Of a stretch of DNA of 64,000 nt, positions 59,009 to 64,000 are shown one piece after another. This stretch comes from Riemerella anatipestifer_E (lineage in GTDB: Bacteria > Bacteroidota > Bacteroidia > Flavobacteriales > Weeksellaceae). Each line of letters opens with the position of its first letter. Positions within the stretch are counted from its first letter, which is position 1. The notes beneath the pieces are model-generated. The model was not told the DNA's origin. It searched no databases and was given only the letters and a program-made list of their open reading frames with translations. Made by a program: the position numbers and the translations under genes. Where the stretch lies: contig NZ_LEKU01000026.1 in NCBI RefSeq assembly GCF_009932355.1, positions 8,539 through 72,538 of the forward strand. The letters run 5' to 3'.

Positions 59009-60703
59009 TTACTTATTCATAGACATCAAGAATTCCTCATTACTTTGAGTACCCTTCATTTGTTTCTGAACAAACTCCATTGCTTCTACAGGATTCATAT
59101 CAGAAAGATATTTTCTCAAAATCCACATGCGCTGTTGGGTAATTTCATCATGAAGAAGGTCATCTCTTCTAGTACTAGACGCCGTAATATCTACTGCTGG
59201 GAAAATTCTCTTATTTGCTATTTTTCTATCTAGAACCAGTTCCATATTACCTGTCCCTTTAAACTCTTCAAAAATCACTTCATCCATTTTAGACCCCGTA
59301 TCTATAAGAGCCGTTGCAATGATGGTAAGCGAACCTCCACCTTCTATCTTTCTTGCCGCCCCAAAAAATCTTTTAGGTCTATGCAAAGCGTTGGCATCTA
59401 CCCCACCAGAAAGTATCTTACCAGAAGCAGGTGTTACTGTATTGTAAGCTCTTGCTAAACGTGTGATAGAGTCTAACAAAATCACCACATCATGCCCACA
59501 TTCTACCATTCTTTGAGCTTTAGAAAGCACTAGATTAGCTACCTTAACATGCTTTTCAGCAGACTCATCAAAAGTAGAAGCTATCACCTCGGCATTTACA
59601 CTTCTTTGCATATCGGTAACCTCTTCTGGGCGTTCGTCTATCAGCAAAATCATCATATAAGCCTCTGGGTGATTAGCCGATATAGAGTTAGCTATATCCT
59701 TAAGAAGCATTGTTTTACCTGTCTTAGGTTGAGCAACAATCATAGCTCTTTGCCCTTTACCTATCGGAGCGAACAAATCTACCACTCTAGTAGATGTAGT
59801 AGTATTAGCCCCTGTTAAATTGAATTTTTCTTGAGGAAATAACGGAGTTAAATGTTCAAAAGACACACGGTCTTTAATGAAACTAAGGTCTCTACCATTG
59901 ACCTCTAATGGCTTTTGTAAAGAGAAATATTTTTCGCCTTCTTTAGGAAGTCTTACTGTGCCTTTTACAGTATCTCCCGTTTTTAGCCCATAATTTCTAA
60001 TCTGATTAGTAGAAACATAAACATCGTCTGGAGAAGAAATATAATTAAAATCGGCAGAACGCAAGAAACCATAGTTATCAGGCAAAATTTCAAGCACTCC
60101 TTCTATAGTGATTAAATTATCAAAATTAAAGGACTTATCTGTTTCCTGCTCGTTCTTTTCTTTGTGATTAGTGTTAGGCTGTGATTGATTTTTGTGTTTC
60201 TTAGATTGTTGTTGTGGGTGAGGTTTATCTTCTTTAGCCTCTGCCTCCACTGGAGTATCGGTTACCTTAGTATTCTCAGGTATTGTTTGCTCCGTTTTTT
60301 TCTTCACTCGCTTTCTTTGAGTCTTTCTCTGAGAATTAGATTCTTGTTGTTCCCCTTTAGTATTCTCTGCAGAAACTTCTTCAACTTGTGAAATTTCAGC
60401 GTCTTTCGTTTCTACTTCCTTAACTGCATTATCTGCTTCTGGAGTCCTTTTTTCTCTCCTATTTGTTGTTTTCTCTACCGCTTGAGAGTCTTCTTGAATT
60501 TGATGATTCTCTTTCTTTTCATTAACTATTTCTGTAGAGTTATAATAGTCTTTAGTTTGTTGTGGATTAGAGGCTTGGAAATCTAAAATAGCATAGACTT
60601 TATCTTTCATTGTAGCCCCTCTACCTGTTTTAATGCCTAAATCTTTAGCGATCTTCGTAAGTTCAGCCGAAGATTTAGCCTCAAGGGTTTCTATATCAAA
60701 CAT
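59009..60703 (-). CDS. rho: transcription termination factor Rho
   Basis: Rho is a hexameric RNA helicase that ends transcripts. The 564-residue protein has an N-terminal Rho_N part (FDIETLEAKSSAELTKIAKD), a charged low-complexity insertion of about 130 residues (55-190, rich in Glu/Lys/Gln/Thr), the RNA-binding cold-shock domain (GVLEILPDNYGFLRS), Walker A VAQPKTGKTML, Walker B VVILLDSITRLARAYN, and FKGTGNMELVLDRKIANKRIFP. The insertion is common in Bacteroidota Rho. A leader hairpin followed by U6 may attenuate its own transcription. Confidence 0.97.
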   Translation of the reverse strand: MFDIETLEAKSSAELTKIAKDLGIKTGRGATMKDKVYAILDFQASNPQQTKDYYNSTEIVNEKKENHQIQEDSQAVEKTTNRREKRTPEADNAVKEVETKDAEISQVEEVSAENTKGEQQESNSQRKTQRKRVKKKTEQTIPENTKVTDTPVEAEAKEDKPHPQQQSKKHKNQSQPNTNHKEKNEQETDKSFNFDNLITIEGVLEILPDNYGFLRSADFNYISSPDDVYVSTNQIRNYGLKTGDTVKGTVRLPKEGEKYFSLQKPLEVNGRDLSFIKDRVSFEHLTPLFPQEKFNLTGANTTTSTRVVDLFAPIGKGQRAMIVAQPKTGKTMLLKDIANSISANHPEAYMMILLIDERPEEVTDMQRSVNAEVIASTFDESAEKHVKVANLVLSKAQRMVECGHDVVILLDSITRLARAYNTVTPASGKILSGGVDANALHRPKRFFGAARKIEGGGSLTIIATALIDTGSKMDEVIFEEFKGTGNMELVLDRKIANKRIFPAVDITASSTRRDDLLHDEITQQRMWILRKYLSDMNPVEAMEFVQKQMKGTQSNEEFLMSMNK

Positions 60704-60751
60704 AATTGAATTATATTTCTGTAATATTTAAAAATGTGGATTATTTAATCT

Positions 60752-60790
60752 AAAAAAGTGTAACTCTACCCAAGAGTTGAGTAAGAGTTT
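60752..60790 (-). promoter_or_regulatory. Attenuator-like hairpins in the rho leader
   Basis: On the minus strand 60773-60778 pairs with 60762-60767 and is followed by a T6 tract (A6 at 60752-60757). The same 60762-60767 segment can instead pair with 60784-60789, so two exclusive folds are possible. Confidence 0.45.
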
Positions 60791-60807
60791 ATACTGAATC
60801 TGTACTG

Positions 60808-60837
60808 CAAATCTACATTATTTTTGACAAATACAAA
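60808..60837 (-). promoter_or_regulatory. Promoter of rho
   Basis: Minus-strand TTTG (plus 60834-60837), 18 bases, TAGATTTG (plus 60808-60815). It overlaps the divergent DUF4293 promoter. Confidence 0.6.
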
Positions 60838-60855
60838 AAATTATTCCTATTTTTG
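60823..60855 (+). promoter_or_regulatory. Promoter of the DUF4293 gene
   Basis: TTTG (60823-60826), 21 bases, then TATTTTTG (60848-60855), a good -33/-7 match, about 30 bases before the ATG. Confidence 0.68.
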
Positions 60856-60886
60856 CACTACAATTTAAAACTATACAACTAAACCG

Positions 60887-61279
60887 ATGCTTCAAAGAAT
60901 ACAAACTATTTGGATGTTTTTGGCTACTATGGGAGCTGTATTTCTTTTTGTATCATCTCAAGATGTAGAAGTTATGACTATGGGGAATCTGCCTATTCTA
61001 TTAGGTTGCGGATTACTGGTAGTACTTCTATCTCTTAGTATTTTCAGTTTTAAAAATAGAAAAAGACAAATCATGCTGAACCGCATCAGCATTTTTATAA
61101 ACGCTTTGTTGATAGGTGTATTGATTTACTGGTTACTAAACTTACCTGGAGGAATAGATTTTCCTGAGAAAGGTATTGAGCCGCTGTTTGCGTTTATTTC
61201 TATTGTATGTTTGCTAATCGCAAATGTGTATATAGCGAGAGACGAAAGGCTTGTAAAATCTGTGGACAGACTTCGATAA
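60887..61279 (+). CDS. DUF4293 domain membrane protein
   Basis: The 130-residue protein has four membrane segments and the DUF4293 opening MLQRIQTIWMFLATMGA. This family is found next to rho in many flavobacteria, and its function is unknown. The end DERLVKSVDRLR is also typical. It has its own promoter and a strong terminator. Confidence 0.82.
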   Translation: MLQRIQTIWMFLATMGAVFLFVSSQDVEVMTMGNLPILLGCGLLVVLLSLSIFSFKNRKRQIMLNRISIFINALLIGVLIYWLLNLPGGIDFPEKGIEPLFAFISIVCLLIANVYIARDERLVKSVDRLR

Positions 61280-61307
61280 ACTCACAACGATTTTTTTATT
61301 TTGAGTG

Positions 61308-61338
61308 AAAAGCTCCCATTTAGTTGGGAGCTTTTTTT
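61308..61338 (+). terminator. Terminator of the DUF4293 gene
   Basis: AAAAGCTCCCA (61308-61318) pairs with TGGGAGCTTTT (61325-61335), followed by T-run. Confidence 0.88.
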
Positions 61339-61411
61339 ATGGAGGATAAACAATCGTAATAAAGCCCCAAAGGTCATCTATAATTATGGTATACCCAATA
61401 TCTACATTGTC

Positions 61412-61652
61412 AGAGGTGTTCTACTCGTATGAGCAGAACACCTCTGCTCGGTAAGGCAGAGCGTGGGTGATAATAGCACCCCATTGACATTATTTATGGA
61501 AATATTTGTTTTTCATTTTATTTAAAGGGAGATAATCTTATATCAAACTGAAGATAGTTCACTCGTACGAGTGAAGCGCCTTCACCTTAGGCAGTGAAGT
61601 CCCTTCCTCTTATAAAGTGAAACCCCTTCCTTAGCACCTAAAGGAAGAGGTT
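61412..61652. repeat. Hairpin-cluster region without genes
   Basis: No gene is seen from 61339 to 61876. Hairpins include 61412-61445 (11-bp perfect stem AGAGGTGTTCT plus CTC/GAG); 61442-61461 (CTCTGC/GCAGAG, exclusive with the first); 61465-61481 (GGGTG/CACCC); a perfect 18-bp palindrome 61558-61575; CTTCAC (61580-61585) that can pair with GTGAAG on either side (61571-61576 or 61594-61599); and AACCcCTTCCTT with AAGGAAGaGGTT (61621-61652). Two share the core CTCGTAYGAG. Confidence 0.7.
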
Positions 61653-61736
61653 CGTTATTAGAAGCTCCCAAAATCCACTATACAATGGTAATTGGGGTGT
61701 TTAGTTGAGACGCAACCATGCTTTTAAAGTGTTCAT

Positions 61737-61816
61737 AATGTATAAATTTTTGATGTTATAGTTGACAATAAGCCTAAGACAGGAAGGATTTAGGCTTATT
61801 GCTATATTTATACATT
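61737..61816. repeat. Nested inverted repeat, 80 bp
   Basis: The outer arms AATGTATAAAT (61737-61747) and ATTTATACATT (61806-61816) are perfect, and the inner arms CAATAAGCCTAA (61766-61777) and TTAGGCTTATTG (61790-61801) are perfect as well. TATAG/CTATA lies between them. It may terminate the minus-strand FISUMP gene, though no T-run follows. Confidence 0.75.
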
Positions 61817-61876
61817 TTACAATCATCTATTCATTTTGGCTAAGTACAAACGTGACACTCTAGCTAGTTTCGGGTA

Positions 61877-63388
61877 CTAGTCTTGTATGCAACGCAGAGG
61901 CGTAGCTTTTGAACGTAGAGAATGCAATGTCCCAAGTGGACCCGGATCATCACTAAATGAGACCTTAAGTAACCGTGACCACATATCATCCCAAGTATCA
62001 GAAAGCCAGTATGTTGAACCAAAACCAACACTATAAAAATTAGTCCATTCACCTGTTCTACCACCAGCTGTTGGGAATCTGAAATCCAAGCTATAATATA
62101 AAAATTTAGACAGCAATGTACCAGGGGGCATAACTGCATTAAGTTTTTCAATATCTGCAGAAGAAGGCACATGAAATCCAATAGGACACGGATTATTCTC
62201 CCCATTTGCTAACCACATATAATGACTTGCTGTATTTATATTAACATCTCGAATAACCCATCCCAAACCTTGTTCTCCTCCCGTTATAAAACGATTTGTA
62301 CCTGCATTTATCCATGAGCTAGACAATGAGCCTGAGCCTGAATATTTAGGCAAACCTTGTATAGATGATTTCCAATTAATCAACTCATGACCGTCTGATT
62401 TTCGTTGCCACTGATAAAGGGATCCATATCCTCTAACATCCCTCTTTATTTGCAATGTAGTAGGCGTCATCAAATTATTACCATTTTCATCAGTTGAACC
62501 AGCACGATGTAAAGGGTTAAAATAATAATTTTTTAATGTAGCATATCCTGCTCCTAAATCGTTCGTCAACCAAGCTTTACCATCAGGCGCTGTAAAAGGC
62601 ATATAAAACATATCGTGTTCATATTCATCAGCTGCCCATGCTCCTGCATATGAATTCGTCTTCTGATCCGCATAACGATCTGGTATTGCAGGTAAAAGAC
62701 GAAGTTCAAGATTTTTTACTAACTTATCCGTTTTAATATTAAAAGTAGTTAATAATATACCTTTCCCGTCTTGACCTATCCCTCGGTTCATATCCAATTG
62801 AACCAACTCTATAGGAGTCTCCGCACAGATAAATGCATCTACCTGTATGCTCGTATTATTAGTAACTAATGTTCCTATCTGTTCTCCCCAATACAATTGC
62901 AAATAAACTTTTTTATCAGTAGCCGAATTCTTAATATACCTCGCTGGAATTGTAGCTTCCGCTATAATCTTATTATTGTAATAATCAAATGTCATAAAAG
63001 AACCATTTCCCGATTTATTTATAAATTTTATCGGCACATGGTACATTCTCCTGTCAAAAGCCTCTTGAATATTCAAACGAAAACTTCCTCCAGATACATT
63101 ATACGCTCCTATTCGCCCTTGATAATTCAATAATGGATCCGTAGTTGCATTTGCATTTTGACTACCAAGCTGAGCCGTAACGGGTTGTGATGCTAAATCC
63201 AAACTATTCATAGGATAGTAGTTATTGTCGTAAACCGACGCTACATAACGTATAGATTGAACCTCCATCTCCCACCCATCAGGTAACTGTATCCCACTGG
63301 GAGCATCCAACGCTTGCAATACCACTTGAGCTTTACTCCATTGTAAAGTAACAGCAAGTATTAGTAAGTAAATGATTTTGTTTTTCAT
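61877..63388 (-). CDS. secreted FISUMP-domain surface protein
   Basis: The 503-residue protein has a signal peptide (MKNKIIYLLILAVTLQWSKAQ), an unassigned beta-rich N-terminal two-thirds, and a C-terminal domain of the Fibrobacter succinogenes major paralogous (FISUMP) type: NPCPIGFHVPSSADIEKL, FPTAGGRTGEW, YWLSDTWDDMWSRLLKVSF, LRSKATPLRCIQD. That domain has a C-type-lectin-like fold. It probably functions in surface binding. It lies 49 bases after the end of the fibre-like gene on the same strand. Confidence 0.75.
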   Translation of the reverse strand: MKNKIIYLLILAVTLQWSKAQVVLQALDAPSGIQLPDGWEMEVQSIRYVASVYDNNYYPMNSLDLASQPVTAQLGSQNANATTDPLLNYQGRIGAYNVSGGSFRLNIQEAFDRRMYHVPIKFINKSGNGSFMTFDYYNNKIIAEATIPARYIKNSATDKKVYLQLYWGEQIGTLVTNNTSIQVDAFICAETPIELVQLDMNRGIGQDGKGILLTTFNIKTDKLVKNLELRLLPAIPDRYADQKTNSYAGAWAADEYEHDMFYMPFTAPDGKAWLTNDLGAGYATLKNYYFNPLHRAGSTDENGNNLMTPTTLQIKRDVRGYGSLYQWQRKSDGHELINWKSSIQGLPKYSGSGSLSSSWINAGTNRFITGGEQGLGWVIRDVNINTASHYMWLANGENNPCPIGFHVPSSADIEKLNAVMPPGTLLSKFLYYSLDFRFPTAGGRTGEWTNFYSVGFGSTYWLSDTWDDMWSRLLKVSFSDDPGPLGTLHSLRSKATPLRCIQD

Positions 63389-63437
63389 AAAGATATTCTT
63401 TTTAAAAAGGGCTTTAAAGCCCTTTTACCGTTATCAC

Positions 63438-64000
63438 TTAGTTAACCGCATCTCCCGTAATCGTCGCTGTATTAACTGTATCTTTAATTACACCTATTGA
63501 GGAGAATCTAGCTCTGGTTTTGGTTCCTCTAGCCGTTTCTAAAGTAACTCCAGAACCTGCTACCATCACCTGACCGGCACCTTTCTGCACAATAACACAA
63601 CTAAATCCTGCAGGCAAAGTACTCGGTACAGTTACCGTAACTGCAGAAGCACTATTAACATAAACATAACCGCCATTATCCGTTGTCGCAAGTGTTACAC
63701 TGGTAGTAACTGTACGTAAACCTCCAGAAGGTGTCCAAGCCGTTCCATTCCATGTTAAAGTCTGACCATTCGCAGGTGCTGTATTAGCTACATTACGCCC
63801 TTGGATACGAGCTACCGTAGTAGCATTATTATTCGCTGCTGCCGTAACATCTCCCGTTAAAGCCGCCCTTTGGAATGAGGTTCCACTTAATGTAATAGAG
63901 GTAGAGCCCGAGTAGGTGGTATTTGTATTATTATCTGCCGCTGGTGCCCATGCCGTTCCATTCCATTTTAATACCTGACCGTTAGCTGGTGCTGTATTAG
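63438..64000 (-). CDS. C-terminal part of a repeat-bearing fibre-like surface protein, partial
   Basis: The minus-strand frame is open from the window edge to TAA at 63438 (about 187 residues visible) and its start is beyond 64000. Two repeats with the sequence NTAPANGQ(V/T)L(K/T)WNGTAW start 71 residues apart, with a linker of TAAANNNATTVARIQGRN. The C-terminal part is beta-rich (TLATTDNGGYVYVNS and VIVQKGAGQVMVAGSGVTL). Such repeats are found in flavobacterial tail-fibre-like surface proteins. It is transcribed towards the FISUMP gene and may be in the same operon. Confidence 0.75.
   Translation of the reverse strand, partial: NTAPANGQVLKWNGTAWAPAADNNTNTTYSGSTSITLSGTSFQRAALTGDVTAAANNNATTVARIQGRNVANTAPANGQTLTWNGTAWTPSGGLRTVTTSVTLATTDNGGYVYVNSASAVTVTVPSTLPAGFSCVIVQKGAGQVMVAGSGVTLETARGTKTRARFSSIGVIKDTVNTATITGDAVN
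63731..64000 (-). repeat. Direct 57-bp repeats within the fibre-like gene
   Basis: Segments 63731-63787 and 63944-64000 agree at about 48 of 57 positions and are 213 bp (71 codons) apart. They encode the NTAPANGQ...WNGTAW unit. Confidence 0.8.

Noticed and set aside
61412..61652. CRISPR array.
   Set aside because: The repeats are palindromic and of varying sequence and spacing; no regular repeat-spacer pattern or cas gene is present.
61864..62205. Second minus-strand frame overlapping the end of the FISUMP gene.
   Set aside because: The FISUMP frame carries the recognised domain motifs; the other frame has none.
61339..63388. Diversity-generating retroelement with the FISUMP lectin-like end as variable region and the hairpins as its control.
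   Set aside because: No reverse transcriptase gene and no near-copy of the 3' end of the gene (template repeat) were found in the window.

Overview
The window is a low-GC stretch of a Bacteroidota chromosome, most likely a flavobacterium of the Weeksellaceae (Riemerella/Chryseobacterium type). Supporting signs are the Bacteroidota promoter signature (TTTG about 20 bases before TAnnTTTG) upstream of many housekeeping genes, a fused CcoN-CcoO cbb3 oxidase subunit, a PorV-like type IX secretion protein, thrombospondin-type-3 and FISUMP surface proteins, and a Rho factor with a long charged insertion. The genus is an inference from protein style.

Layout. 1-6.3 kb: the tail of a probable phosphate transporter, a DUF4407 protein, and the haem operon hemA-hemC-hemD-hemE. 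5.9-12.4 kb: a bacilliredoxin, a GNAT acetyltransferase, a TonB-dependent receptor paired with an exported thioredoxin-like protein, and a tight operon of O-methyltransferase, NlpC/P60 hydrolase, DUF1648 protein and waaA. 12.5-19.1 kb: an OmpA lipoprotein and the cell-shape operon mreB-mreC-mreD-mrdA-rodA. 19.2-23.3 kb: der and clpB. 23.3-29.4 kb: an accessory block with twin 25-bp dyads, a strong promoter leading into a 47-base AC repeat, a hairpin-rich leader, an HU-like gene, a palindrome cluster, a fibre-like surface protein, a secreted esterase and two surface-protein genes, one broken by a nonsense codon. 29.5-37.3 kb (minus strand): rpsU, xer recombinase, hpf, the tRNA cluster Thr-Tyr-Gly-Thr, pyrD, tuf, tRNA-Trp, secE, nusG, rplK-rplA-rplJ-rplL. 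37.4-41.3 kb: an EamA transporter, a PorV-like protein, a pseudouridine synthase, a small membrane protein and panB. 41.3-50.8 kb: a frameshifted Crp/Fnr-type regulator, divergent from the cbb3 oxidase and maturation set (ccoI, ccoS, ccoNO, ccoQ-like, ccoP, ccoG, fixH, TauE/SafE). 50.8-61.3 kb: ugd, a SpmA/SpmB fusion, a 3'-5' exonuclease, a SufT-like protein, rplM-rpsI-rpsB, a GT-C-like membrane protein, a small barrel-like protein, rho and a DUF4293 protein. 61.3-64 kb: a 600-base gene-free region full of hairpins, a FISUMP surface protein and the end of a repeat-bearing fibre protein that runs off the window.

Points that stand out: a potentially phase-variable AC tract placed directly after a strong promoter; a Crp/Fnr regulator that seems to have lost 17 bases in its DNA-binding helix although matching operator-like dyads remain beside it and before ccoS; two ribosomal operons without their usual next genes (no rpoB after rplL, no tsf after rpsB); and two unexplained structured non-coding regions. 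No rRNA, insertion sequence, CRISPR array or complete prophage was seen.
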